Shown: in pieces, positions 10,189-19,972 of the stretch
How the letters are laid out: every line of letters starts with the position of its first letter
Position numbering within the stretch: position 1 is the stretch's first letter
NCBI GenBank assembly: GCA_963848085.1
Contig: CAWKCE010000003.1
Coordinates: 620,001-684,000, forward strand
Source: CAWKCE01 sp032127035
GTDB lineage: Bacteria; Actinomycetota; Actinomycetes; JAHEKZ01
Direction of reading: 5' to 3'
DNA length: 64,000 nt
Notes under the pieces: generated by a model
What the model was told of the DNA's origin: nothing
Databases searched by the model: none
What the model saw: the letters and a program-made list of their open reading frames with translations, nothing else
Made by a program: the position numbers and the translations under genes

Positions 10189-10231
10189 GACCGATGACGC
10201 ACCTGCGTCACGAACCGAAAGGGAAACCCAC

Positions 10232-10441
10232 ATGTTGGAAGGCAACCTGACCCCGGTCACGTTCGGCCTGGCCGCTATCGGCTCAGGTATCGGCGCGGGC
10301 CTGGTCTTCGCCGCGTTCATCACCGGCATCGCCCGCCAGCCCGAGGCGCTCAACGTCCTGCGGACGTGGGCGTTCACTGCGTTCGCGCTGATCGAGGCGC
10401 TCGCCCTCATCGGCCTGGTCGCCCCGTTCTTCCTCAAGTAG
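10232..10441 (+). CDS. atpE: ATP synthase Fo subunit c
   Basis: This 69-residue hairpin of two transmembrane helices builds the rotor ring. The glycine motif GSGIGAG (residues 17-23) lines helix 1, the polar loop carries RQP, and the proton-carrying carboxylate is Glu55 in FALIEALALIG. The extra polar ligands of sodium-binding rings (a Gln in helix 1 and Ser/Thr next to the Glu) are missing, so proton coupling is inferred. The ATG follows GAAAGGGAAACC. Confidence 0.97.
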   Translation: MLEGNLTPVTFGLAAIGSGIGAGLVFAAFITGIARQPEALNVLRTWAFTAFALIEALALIGLVAPFFLK

Positions 10442-10487
10442 CGGTCAACGGAACGCCTCCCACCCGGACTACTGCGAGGACCGAGTC

Positions 10488-11027
10488 ATGTTTGTGATGG
10501 AAGCCGAGGACGTCAACCCGCTGGTGCCTCAGCCTGCGGAGATCGTGCTGGCGCTGATCGCGTTCGGCATCTTGTTCTTCTTCGTCGCCAAGGTGGTCGC
10601 GCCCCGGTTCGAGCAGCTGTACAAAGAGCGGACGGCAGCGATCGAGGGGGGCATCAGCAAGGCCGAAGAAGCCCAGCGGGAGGCCAGCGCCGCCCTGGAG
10701 CAGTATCAGTCGCAGCTCGCGGACGCCCGAGGCGAGGCGGCCAGGATCCGAGAGGATGGCCGCGAGCAAGGAGCGGCCATCATCGCTGAGATGCGGGAGC
10801 AGGCGCACACCGAGTCGGCGCGCATCCTGGCCACCGCGCAGCAGCAGATCGAGGCAGAGCGTCAGGCGGCCGTGGCGTCGCTTCGGCTGGAGGTCGGGTC
10901 GCTGGCGGGGACCCTGGCGTCGAAGATCGTCGGTGAGGCCCTCACCGATGACGAGCGCCAGCAGCGCGTGGTGGACCGATTCCTCGCCGACCTCGAGCTG
11001 GACGCCGGCGCGGGGCGGGAGAACTGA
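10488..11027 (+). CDS. atpF: ATP synthase Fo subunit b
   Basis: Subunit b is the peripheral stator stalk: a single N-terminal transmembrane helix (PAEIVLALIAFGILFFFVA) followed by a long charged coiled coil to the C-terminus. The length of 179 residues is normal. The ATG at 10488 has GAGGA 7 bases upstream; a second ATG three codons later is less well spaced. b and delta are separate genes here, unlike the fused b-delta of mycobacteria. Confidence 0.95.
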   Translation: MFVMEAEDVNPLVPQPAEIVLALIAFGILFFFVAKVVAPRFEQLYKERTAAIEGGISKAEEAQREASAALEQYQSQLADARGEAARIREDGREQGAAIIAEMREQAHTESARILATAQQQIEAERQAAVASLRLEVGSLAGTLASKIVGEALTDDERQQRVVDRFLADLELDAGAGREN

Positions 11028-11842
11028 TGCAGGGGGCAAGCCGGGAATCGCTCGCCACGGCGCGGGAGCGGCTGGACGCTCTGCTCGCCGGGGGTGAGTC
11101 GAACCCGATCGCGGCCGGTGACGAGCTGTTCGCTGTCGTCGACCTCCTGGACGGCCAGGCAGCGGTGCGGGCGGCGCTCACCGACCCGTCGCGCGAGGCG
11201 GGGGACAAGAGCGCGCTCGCGACCGATCTGATCGGCGGCAAGCTGTCCGACCAGGTCGTCGGGTTCGTGGCGGACACCGCGCGCAGCCGTTGGTCAGCCC
11301 CGCGGGACCTCGGCGACGCCGTGGAGCAGCTGGGTGTGCAGTCGATCCTCGTGTCAGCCGAAGGTGCGGGGCGTCTCGACGACGTCGAGGACGAGCTGTT
11401 CCGGTTCTCCCGCATCGTCGGATCCGAGCCCTCGCTGCGCTCGACGCTCGCCGACCGGGGTATCCCGGCCGATCGCAAGGCGGCGTTGTTGAACTCGCTC
11501 CTCGACACGCGGGCCAGCACCGAGGCGGCCCGACTGGTCAACCGGGCGGTGACTCGCCCGCGCGGCCGCCAGATCGAAGACGCCCTGGCGGCCATGGGGG
11601 CAGCAGTCGCTCGCCGGCGCGAGCGGCTCGTAGCGACCGTCACGACGGCGGTGCCCCTCGCCGCGGAGCAGCGCGACCGCCTGGCGGCCGCGCTGGCGCG
11701 GCAGTTCGGGCACGTCGTGCACCTCAACATCGTCGTCGACCCGGCCGTCATGGGCGGCATGCGCGTCGCCCTCGGCGACGAGATCATCGACGGCACCATC
11801 AGCACCCGGCTCCATGAGGCTGCCCGCAGCCTCGCCCGGTAG
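11027..11842 (+). CDS. atpH: ATP synthase F1 subunit delta
   Basis: The delta subunit joins the b stalk to the top of the alpha3beta3 head. The product is 271 residues, about 90 longer than E. coli delta, a length typical of actinobacteria, with the conserved C-terminal segment VDPAVMGGMRVALGDEIIDG. The start ATG shares its last base region with the atpF stop (TGATG), so the two are coupled. Confidence 0.94.
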   Translation: MQGASRESLATARERLDALLAGGESNPIAAGDELFAVVDLLDGQAAVRAALTDPSREAGDKSALATDLIGGKLSDQVVGFVADTARSRWSAPRDLGDAVEQLGVQSILVSAEGAGRLDDVEDELFRFSRIVGSEPSLRSTLADRGIPADRKAALLNSLLDTRASTEAARLVNRAVTRPRGRQIEDALAAMGAAVARRRERLVATVTTAVPLAAEQRDRLAAALARQFGHVVHLNIVVDPAVMGGMRVALGDEIIDGTISTRLHEAARSLAR

Positions 11843-11910
11843 TCGGACCCACGAGACCTCGGTCGCCCACCGGCACCCGAGAACGAACCAACGGAGAGCA
11901 GGGAATCCAG

Positions 11911-13542
<1,632 letters not shown>

Positions 13543-13577
13543 CCGAGCCGGTCGAGAAGGTCGAGAGGAGGTAGGTC

Positions 13578-14495
13578 ATGGGAGCGCAGCTTCGGGTGTT
13601 CCGTCGCCGGATCAAGTCTGTCCAGGCGACGAAGAAGATCACCCGCGCGATGGAGCTCATCGCTGCGTCGCGGATCGTGAAGGCGCAGCAGCGACTGAAC
13701 TCGACGCTGCCCTACACGTTGGTGCTGTCTGAGGCCATCACGGCTGCCGCCTCCGGTAGCACGGCACTGGAGCGCCACCCGCTCATCGCCGCCCAGCGAC
13801 TTCGGGAACGTTCGGCGGTGATCGTCATCACGGCCGACCGCGGGCTTGCCGGCGCCTACTCCGCCAACGCCATTCGGGAGACGCAGGCGCTGACCAGCCT
13901 GCTGAACGACGAGGGGTACGAGGTCGTTCCCTACGTCATCGGACGCAAGGCAGTCGCCTGGTTCAAGTTCCGCGGCCGTTCCGTGGCGCGGGCATGGACC
14001 GGGATCTCCGACCAACCCACGTACGACGACGCGACGCAGATCGCGGACGCCGTGCTGGCCCGCTTCCACCAGCGGACCGAGGACGGCGGTGCCGACGAGA
14101 TCCACATCGTCTACACCCACTTCGTGAACATGGTCTCCCAGGAGGTTCGGGTGCGTCGCATCCTGCCGCTGGAGGTCGTGGAGGAGCGGGTAGAGCGGAC
14201 GGGCACGTCGCCCGAGGCGCTGTACGACTTCGAGCCATCCGCCGAGGCTGTGCTCGACGAGCTGTTGCCCAAGTACGTGAGGACGGTCATCTACAACGCG
14301 CTGCTGGAGTCAGCGGCTGCGGAGCACGCCGCACGACGTCGTGCCATGAAGGCTGCGACGGACAACGCGGACGACCTCATCAAGTCGTTGACCCGCCAGG
14401 CCAACCAGGCCCGTCAGGCGGAGATCACCCAGGAGATCAGCGAGATCGTCGGTGGCGCGAACGCGCTGGCCGAGGCGAACGCGGGGAGTGAGTGA
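13578..14495 (+). CDS. atpG: ATP synthase F1 subunit gamma
   Basis: The gamma subunit is the central rotating shaft. The 305-residue protein has the family N-terminus (RRRIKSVQATKKITRAMELIA) and the C-terminal coiled-coil partner with AMKAATDNADDLI. The ATG is preceded by GAGAGGAGGTAGGTC. It ends 7 bases before the atpD ATG. Confidence 0.97.
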   Translation: MGAQLRVFRRRIKSVQATKKITRAMELIAASRIVKAQQRLNSTLPYTLVLSEAITAAASGSTALERHPLIAAQRLRERSAVIVITADRGLAGAYSANAIRETQALTSLLNDEGYEVVPYVIGRKAVAWFKFRGRSVARAWTGISDQPTYDDATQIADAVLARFHQRTEDGGADEIHIVYTHFVNMVSQEVRVRRILPLEVVEERVERTGTSPEALYDFEPSAEAVLDELLPKYVRTVIYNALLESAAAEHAARRRAMKAATDNADDLIKSLTRQANQARQAEITQEISEIVGGANALAEANAGSE

Positions 14496-14502
14496 GGAAG
14501 CA

Positions 14503-15954
14503 ATGACAGCAACCACTGAGACCACGACGGCTGTCGGCCGGGTGGTTCGCGTCACCGGCCCCGTCGTCGACGTCGAGTTCCCACCGGACGGCATGCCGGC
14601 GATCTTCAACGCGCTGACCGTGGACGTCGTCTTCTCCCAGTCGCAGGGGGAGGGTGAGGCTGACCAGCGCATGCTGACGCTGGAGGTCGAGCAGCACCTC
14701 GGCGACAACATGGTGCGCGCCATCTCGCTCCAGCCGACGGACGGGCTGGTGCGTGGCGCTGCGGTGACCGACACCGGGGCAGCGATCTCGGTTCCCGTCG
14801 GGGACGTCACGAAGGGGCACGTGTGGAACGCACTGGGCATCCCGCTCGACGTGCCCGAGTCGTCGCTGGACGTCAGCGAGCGGTGGTCGATCCACCGGTC
14901 GGCCCCCGCCTTCGACCAGCTCGAGTCCAAGACGGAGATGTTCGCCACCGGGATCAAGGTCATCGACCTGCTGACGCCCTACGTCAAGGGCGGCAAGATC
15001 GGCCTGTTCGGTGGCGCCGGTGTGGGCAAGACCGTCCTCATCCAGGAGATGATCTACCGCGTCGCCAAGAACTTCGGTGGTGTCTCGGTGTTCGCTGGCG
15101 TGGGTGAGCGCACCCGCGAGGGGAACGACCTGTTCCTCGAGATGACCGAGTCCGGCGTCATCAAGGACACGGCGCTGGTCTTCGGCCAGATGGACGAGCC
15201 GCCCGGCACCCGGATGCGCGTGGCGCTGTCCGCCCTGACGATGGCGGAGTACTTCCGGGACGTCCAGAAGCAGGACGTGCTGCTGTTCGTCGACAACATC
15301 TTCCGGTTCACGCAGGCCGGCTCCGAGGTCTCCACGCTCCTCGGCCGGATGCCGTCGGCGGTGGGGTACCAGCCCACGCTGGCCGACGAGATGGGTGAGC
15401 TCCAGGAGCGGATCACGTCGACGCGTGGCCACTCGATCACCTCGATGCAGGCGATCTACGTGCCTGCCGACGACATCACCGACCCTGCTCCTCACACCAC
15501 GTTCGCCCACCTCGACGCCACGACGGTGCTCTCCCGGCCCATCTCCGAGCTGGGGATCTACCCGGCCGTGGACCCGCTGGACTCCACGTCGCGGATCCTG
15601 GACCCGCGCTACATCGGTGACGAGCACTACCGCGTCGCGGCCCGGGTGAAGGAGATCCTGCAGCGCTACAAGGACCTGCAGGACATCATCGCGATCCTCG
15701 GCATCGACGAGCTGTCCGAGGAGGACAAGATCCTCGTCGGGCGCGCTCGACGTATCCAGCGCTTCCTGTCGCAGAACATGTTCGTGGCGGAGGCGTTCAC
15801 CAGCCAGCCTGGTTCGTTCGTGCCGATGGAGGAGACCATCGCGTCGTTCAAGCTCCTGACCGAGGGCGAGTACGACCACCTTCCCGAGCAGGCGTTCTTC
15901 ATGGCCGGTGGCATCGAGGACGTGGAGCGCAAGGCCGCCGAGCTCGACAAGTGA
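14503..15954 (+). CDS. atpD: ATP synthase F1 subunit beta (catalytic)
   Basis: The beta subunit holds the catalytic ATP sites. It is 483 residues long with Walker A GGAGVGKT (about 170-177), Walker B LLFVDNIFRF and the DELSEED-loop variant GIDELSEEDKI. The ATG 14503 gives the usual MTATTET start of actinobacterial beta; a GTG at 14488 overlapping the atpG stop is a possible but less family-like start. Confidence 0.98.
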   Translation: MTATTETTTAVGRVVRVTGPVVDVEFPPDGMPAIFNALTVDVVFSQSQGEGEADQRMLTLEVEQHLGDNMVRAISLQPTDGLVRGAAVTDTGAAISVPVGDVTKGHVWNALGIPLDVPESSLDVSERWSIHRSAPAFDQLESKTEMFATGIKVIDLLTPYVKGGKIGLFGGAGVGKTVLIQEMIYRVAKNFGGVSVFAGVGERTREGNDLFLEMTESGVIKDTALVFGQMDEPPGTRMRVALSALTMAEYFRDVQKQDVLLFVDNIFRFTQAGSEVSTLLGRMPSAVGYQPTLADEMGELQERITSTRGHSITSMQAIYVPADDITDPAPHTTFAHLDATTVLSRPISELGIYPAVDPLDSTSRILDPRYIGDEHYRVAARVKEILQRYKDLQDIIAILGIDELSEEDKILVGRARRIQRFLSQNMFVAEAFTSQPGSFVPMEETIASFKLLTEGEYDHLPEQAFFMAGGIEDVERKAAELDK

Positions 15955-15991
15955 CGACACGAACCGTGGCTCAGCTGAGGGAGGGACGCTC

Positions 15992-16459
15992 GTGAGCGCT
16001 CTCAAGGTCGAACTGGTGGCCGCCGACCGGCCCGTGTGGTCCGGGTCGGCGCGTCTGGTGGTCGCGCGCACCGTCGACGGCGAGATCGGGGTGCTCCCGG
16101 GCCACGAGTCGCTGCTGGCCGTCCTGGCCGATGGCCTGGTGATCATCCGGGGGGCCGGCGAGGACCCCGACCGGGTGGCTGCCGTGCACGGTGGCTTCAT
16201 CTCGGTGGCCGACGACACCGTGGCGCTGCTGGCGGAGACTGCCGAGCTGGCCGAGGAGATCGACGTCGAGCGCGCCCGGGCGGCCCTGGAGCGGGCCCGC
16301 AACGGAGGCCCCGAGGGTGAGCCGCCAGTCGTCGGCGAGGCGGCCGGCGCCAACCTCCGGGAGGGCGCCGGTGGCGACCTGCTGGAGGCCGAACGCCGCG
16401 CCGAGACCCGCCTCCGCGCCGCCGAGACCCACCTCCGCGCCGGCGACTCCCACCTCTAA
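15992..16459 (+). CDS. atpC: ATP synthase F1 subunit epsilon, with extended C-terminus
   Basis: Epsilon couples the shaft to the c-ring and inhibits ATP hydrolysis. The N-terminal beta-barrel (LKVELVAADRPVWSG, GEIGVLPGHESLLA) and the start of the helical hairpin (ERARAALERAR) are normal. At 155 residues it exceeds the usual 120-140. The last 35 residues are an Arg/Glu-rich tail with an internal near-repeat (ETRLRAAETHLRAGDSHL). The last codons, stop codon and next bases resemble the 3' end of meaB beside the related repeat element. The start GTG 15992 follows GAGGGAGGGACGC. The gene ends 8 bases before the palindromic element. Confidence 0.93.
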   Translation: MSALKVELVAADRPVWSGSARLVVARTVDGEIGVLPGHESLLAVLADGLVIIRGAGEDPDRVAAVHGGFISVADDTVALLAETAELAEEIDVERARAALERARNGGPEGEPPVVGEAAGANLREGAGGDLLEAERRAETRLRAAETHLRAGDSHL

Positions 16460-16467
16460 CCCCCTTC

Positions 16468-16596
16468 GGCGCATTGACGCACTGCCCCGGACCTACCGGG
16501 CAATCTCCGCACTCACCACGACCTCAGCAAACGGTGGGTTGGCCATGCTGAGTGCGTCGTTTCGCCGCTAGAGGCGGGGCAGTGCGTCAATGCGCC
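16468..16596. mobile_element. 129-bp palindromic element, gene-less relative of the 36.9-38.0 kb cassette
   Basis: Both ends read inward GGCGCATTGACGCACTGCCC plus CG (22 identical bases). Beyond that the two halves still match imperfectly for about 56 bases each, so the whole element is one long imperfect hairpin with a short centre. The same terminal sequence bounds the 1,176-bp nuclease cassette. It lies between the convergent atpC and adenosyltransferase genes and starts 8 bases after the atpC stop. No target-site duplication is evident. As RNA it should fold on either strand and may serve as a two-way terminator. Size and form recall REPIN/MITE elements. Confidence 0.85.
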
Positions 16597-16632
16597 AGTC
16601 GGGCGGGGTGAGGGGGCGCCGTCGCGACGTGG

Positions 16633-17217
16633 TCAACGGGTGGCGCCGGGTTGCCAGAGGGTGTCGCCGGCTCCGCCGTTCTCGGGCAGGTTGGCCACGC
16701 GGCACAGGATGAACAGCAGGTCGGACAGCCGGTTGAGATAGCGCGCGGTCAGCGGGTTCATCGTGTCGCCGTGCTGCTCCCACGCCGCCCAGGTGGACCG
16801 CTCCGCACGACGGACGACGGTCCGGGCGACGTGAAGCTGTGCCGCGGCCAGGGTCCCGCCAGGCAGGACGAACGAGCGGAGTGCCGTCAGCTGCTCGTTG
16901 TACCCGTCGCACGCCGCCTCCAGCCGCTGGACGTAGTCCTCCTCGACGCGCAGCGGGGGGAACTCCGGGTCCTCGGCCACCGGCGTGCACAGGTCCGCCC
17001 CGACGTCGAACAGCTCGTTCTGGATCCGCAGCAGCAGTGCCGTGACCTCGGCCGGAAGACCCCCAGCAGCCAGCGCCACGCCAACCGCGGTATTCGCCTC
17101 ATCGACATCGGCGTAGGCCAGCAGCCGTAGGTCGTTCTTCCCGACGCGGCTCATGTCGCCCAGGGCAGTCGTGCCGTCGTCGCCGGTTCGCGTGTAGATC
17201 CTCGTGAGGTTGACCAT
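16633..17217 (-). CDS. Cob(I)alamin adenosyltransferase, PduO type
   Basis: This enzyme makes adenosylcobalamin from ATP and cob(I)alamin, the cofactor of the acyl-CoA mutases encoded nearby. The 194-residue protein has the N-terminal ATP site TRTGDDGTT, the conserved VRRAERS helix and NRLSDLLFILCR near the C-terminus, all typical of the PduO/EutT-independent trimeric family. The ATG at 17217 has no ribosome site but a TACTCT -10 hexamer 7 bases upstream, which predicts a leaderless message. It is divergent from murA with only 38 bp between. Confidence 0.95.
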   Translation of the reverse strand: MVNLTRIYTRTGDDGTTALGDMSRVGKNDLRLLAYADVDEANTAVGVALAAGGLPAEVTALLLRIQNELFDVGADLCTPVAEDPEFPPLRVEEDYVQRLEAACDGYNEQLTALRSFVLPGGTLAAAQLHVARTVVRRAERSTWAAWEQHGDTMNPLTARYLNRLSDLLFILCRVANLPENGGAGDTLWQPGATR

Positions 17218-17224
17218 GCGATCC

Positions 17225-17230
17225 AGAGTA
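17225..17230 (-). promoter_or_regulatory. -10 element of leaderless adenosyltransferase transcript
   Basis: On the minus strand TACTCT ends 7 bases before the ATG at 17217. No Shine-Dalgarno sequence fits between, so transcription probably starts at or next to the start codon. Confidence 0.6.
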
Positions 17231-17243
17231 GGCGGGGAGCGCC

Positions 17244-17249
17244 TAGCAT
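17244..17249 (+). promoter_or_regulatory. -10 element of leaderless murA transcript
   Basis: TAGCAT ends 6 bases before the GTG start of murA. The intervening bases hold no ribosome site, so the transcript likely begins with the start codon. It faces the adenosyltransferase -10 element across the 38-bp divergent gap. Confidence 0.6.
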
Positions 17250-17255
17250 GCCTGC

Positions 17256-18533
17256 GTGGAACGGTTCCGAGTCCAAGGTGGCGCCCGGCTGGTCGGCGAC
17301 GTCCGGGTCACCGGCGCGAAGAACAGCGTCCTGAAGCTGATGGCGGCCGCTTTGCTGGCCGAGGGCACGAGCACGATCTCCGAGGTGCCGGACATCCTCG
17401 ACGTCGAGATCATGTCCGAGCTGCTCCGACGGCTCGGCTGCGAGGTCGTCCGCGACCACGAGGCCGCCACGGTCCGCATCGACGTGCCGGACCGCATCGA
17501 GCACCGAGCCGACTACGATCTCGTCCGCCGGATGCGGGCCTCGATCAGCGTGCTCGGCCCGCTGCTGGCTCGCGTGGGGGAGGCAGACGTCGCGCTGCCC
17601 GGCGGCGACGCCATCGGCTCCCGTCCACTCGACCTGCACATCGCCGGTCTGGCCAAGATGGGCGCCACCATCGACAGCGAACACGGGTTCATCGTGGCGC
17701 GTACGGATGGACTCCGAGGCGCCTCGATCTGGTTGGACTTCCCGAGCGTCGGCGCCACCGAGAACCTGCTCATGGCGGCGGCGCTGGCCGACGGCCGGAC
17801 CGTCATCGACAACGCGGCCCGCGAGCCCGAGATCGTCGACCTGTGTCACATGCTGCATGCGATGGGCGCGAAGGTCGACGGAGCGGGGACGTCGACGCTC
17901 GAGATCACCGGCGTCCCGGGGCTGGAACCGGTCAGTCACGTCACCGTCGCCGACCGCATCGTGGCCGGCACGTGGGCGATCGGAGCCGCGATGACGCAGG
18001 GAGACGTGACCGTCCACAACGCCGACGCATCCCATCTGGAGATTGCGCTCGACAAGCTCGCGACCTCGGGTGCGACCGTCGATCGGACGGACGACGGCTT
18101 CCGCATCGCGATGGACCGGCGCCCGTCTGCGGTCGACGCCGTCACGCTCCCGTACCCCGGCTTCCCCACCGACCTGCTGCCGATGGCGCTGGCGCTGAAT
18201 GCCGTCGCCGATGGGACGGCGATGGTCACCGAGAACGTCTACGAGTCGCGGTTCATGTTCGTCAACGAGCTCAACCGCCTGGGCGCCGACATCCGCACAG
18301 ACGGCCATCACGCGGTCGTGCGGGGGCACCTGCTGCTGTCGGGAGCGCCGGTACGGGCGCCGGACATCCGGGCCGGCGCCGGGCTGGTCATGGCCGGACT
18401 GGTGGCCGACGGCGAGACGTTGGTCTCCGACGTGTTCCACGTCGACCGGGGATACCCCAACTTCGTGGACCACCTGCGGGCGCTGGGGGCTGACGTCGTG
18501 CGTGAGTCCGACCCTGACCACGAGGCTTTCTGA
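17256..18533 (+). CDS. murA: UDP-N-acetylglucosamine 1-carboxyvinyltransferase with Asp in place of active-site Cys
   Basis: MurA adds enolpyruvate from PEP to UDP-GlcNAc, the first committed step of peptidoglycan synthesis. The 425-residue protein has the two-domain EPSP-synthase-like fold, with the KN motif (AKNSVLKL, residues 21-28) and the flexible active-site loop LPGGDAIGSRPLDLH. The Cys alkylated by fosfomycin in E. coli (Cys115) is Asp118 here, as in Mycobacterium tuberculosis (Asp117). Asp supports catalysis and gives intrinsic fosfomycin resistance. The start is GTG with a leaderless-type -10 box. A MurZ-type paralogue with other function cannot be excluded, but the loop and length fit MurA. 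Confidence 0.93.
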   Translation: MERFRVQGGARLVGDVRVTGAKNSVLKLMAAALLAEGTSTISEVPDILDVEIMSELLRRLGCEVVRDHEAATVRIDVPDRIEHRADYDLVRRMRASISVLGPLLARVGEADVALPGGDAIGSRPLDLHIAGLAKMGATIDSEHGFIVARTDGLRGASIWLDFPSVGATENLLMAAALADGRTVIDNAAREPEIVDLCHMLHAMGAKVDGAGTSTLEITGVPGLEPVSHVTVADRIVAGTWAIGAAMTQGDVTVHNADASHLEIALDKLATSGATVDRTDDGFRIAMDRRPSAVDAVTLPYPGFPTDLLPMALALNAVADGTAMVTENVYESRFMFVNELNRLGADIRTDGHHAVVRGHLLLSGAPVRAPDIRAGAGLVMAGLVADGETLVSDVFHVDRGYPNFVDHLRALGADVVRESDPDHEAF

Positions 18534-18539
18534 CGGGGC

Positions 18540-18863
18540 TCACCGCTTCGCGAGAGCGGCCTTGGCCCGTGACTCGTCGCCGGGCCACACCATGACCCGT
18601 GGGCCGTCACTGGTCGCGGCCAGAGTCGCCCTCACGCCGGCCGCCTCGAGCCGGCGCCGCAGGATCTCGCCCTCGGCGTACGTCGGCGGAACGGCCACGG
18701 GGAGGAGCAGGCCGTACTCCTCCGGCGTTCCGGTGCGCGCCGGCCGCTCGACAACGGACCCTCCGCGCGAGAATCCCCACCGCAGAATCAGTGCCAGCAC
18801 CGCGATTCCACCTAGGGCGACGATCGGCCCGTAGGCGTAGGAGAAGGATCCCCAGGCCGGCAC
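18540..18863 (-). CDS. Small membrane protein with DUF2007-like C-terminal domain
   Basis: About 107 residues with one transmembrane helix near the N-terminus (GPIVALGGIAVLALILRWGF) and a cytoplasmic C-terminal domain with pattern YAEGEILRRRLEAAGVRA...VMVWPGDESRAKAAL. The latter resembles the DUF2007/signal-transducing fold in which a helix of the type EAELIKNLLEAAGI is followed by a V-V-x-V strand. The start is uncertain: GTG at 18863 is chosen because longer versions to 18968 run into the divergent dehydrogenase gene and are Arg-rich and non-family-like. Function unknown. Confidence 0.6.
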   Translation of the reverse strand: MPAWGSFSYAYGPIVALGGIAVLALILRWGFSRGGSVVERPARTGTPEEYGLLLPVAVPPTYAEGEILRRRLEAAGVRATLAATSDGPRVMVWPGDESRAKAALAKR

Positions 18864-18942
18864 GGCACCAGTGTGCGCCCCCGTGCCGACCGATGCCACC
18901 CGGCGGCTAGCCTGCCGAGCGAGCCGACGCGAGGAGAGCGCA

Positions 18943-19794
18943 GTGACTGACCAGACGGTTGTCGTCATCGGAGCCGGGCTGATGGGGTCGGGGATTGCCC
19001 AGGTCTCCGCACAGGCTGGCTACGACGTCATCCTGCAGGACGTGGGCGACGCCCAGCTCGCACGGGGCACGGATGGCATCAAGTCGTCGTTGGACAAGTT
19101 CGTCGCCAAGCAGCGGCTGTCGGACGCCGACGCCGCGGCAACGCTGGGCCGCATCCGGACCACGACGGACCTCGATGCGGCTGCAGAGGCCGACCTGGTG
19201 ATCGAGGCGGTGTTTGAGGACCTGACCGTCAAGCGCGAGCTGTTCGGCGCTCTCGACGAGCTGGCGCCCGCGCACGCGCTGCTTGCGACCAACACGTCAG
19301 CGCTGCCGATCACCCAGATCGCCGCCGCCACGTCTCGTCCGGCTCAGGTGGTCGGCACCCACTTCTTCTCTCCGGTCCCGCTGATGCAGCTGTGCGAGCT
19401 CGTCCGCGGCTACCGAACATCGGACGACGCACTCGACCGGGCTCGCGCGTTCGCCGAGCGGGCCGGCAAGACGTGTGTGGTCGTGAACCGCGACGTCGCC
19501 GGTTTCGTGACGACCCGGCTGATCTCGGCCCTCGCGCTGGAGGCGGCCCGGCTCGTCGAGTCCGGCGTCGCCACCGCCGAGGACGTGGACGCGGCGTGCC
19601 GCCTCGGCTTCGGGCATGCCATGGGCCCGCTGCAGACCATGGACCTGACCGGGCTCGACATCATGGTGAACGCGGCCGACAACGTGGCGGCGGAGACGCC
19701 GGGGGACACCTTTGCCGTCCCGGGGCTGCTGCGGCGGATGGTGGCGGCCGGCGACCTGGGCCGGAAGTCGGGTCGCGGCTTCTACGACTACTGA
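18943..19794 (+). CDS. 3-hydroxybutyryl-CoA dehydrogenase
   Basis: This NAD(P)-dependent enzyme interconverts acetoacetyl-CoA and 3-hydroxybutyryl-CoA. The 283 residues match the stand-alone Hbd length. Visible are the Rossmann motif GAGLMGSGIAQ, the catalytic-His segment GTHFFSPVPLMQLCE, and FVTTRLISALALEA in the C-terminal helical domain. The GTG at 18943 has GAGGAG upstream. Together with thiolase, hydratase and crotonyl-CoA carboxylase/reductase in the window it supplies the first steps of the ethylmalonyl-CoA pathway; polyhydroxybutyrate or fatty-acid metabolism are alternatives. Confidence 0.94.
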   Translation: MTDQTVVVIGAGLMGSGIAQVSAQAGYDVILQDVGDAQLARGTDGIKSSLDKFVAKQRLSDADAAATLGRIRTTTDLDAAAEADLVIEAVFEDLTVKRELFGALDELAPAHALLATNTSALPITQIAAATSRPAQVVGTHFFSPVPLMQLCELVRGYRTSDDALDRARAFAERAGKTCVVVNRDVAGFVTTRLISALALEAARLVESGVATAEDVDAACRLGFGHAMGPLQTMDLTGLDIMVNAADNVAAETPGDTFAVPGLLRRMVAAGDLGRKSGRGFYDY

Positions 19795-19972
19795 CACACC
19801 GTCACCGCTTGGGCACGCAGTGCGTTCGTCAGGTGTCAGTTGTGTCGCCGGCCTGCGTGTCGCACGGGTTCGCCGGGGCGCCGGGTCTACGTTCCGGGCA
19901 CTCGGCTTCTGATCGCGGCTTCCCCCCGCAGCTCCCAGGCTACGGACGCGTCGGTGCCGGGTCGGAGGACTC

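Noticed and set aside
16191..16571. Small frames reading RIDALPRT-like ends into the repeat elements
   Set aside because: They arise because the repeated terminal sequence encodes the same peptide in several shadow frames; this is a trace of the repeat, not a protein.
19860..19890. Sigma-B-like promoter before the STAS gene (GGGTT and GGGTCT)
   Set aside because: The spacing of about 12 bases is shorter than expected and the -10 part lacks the final AT; too weak to report.
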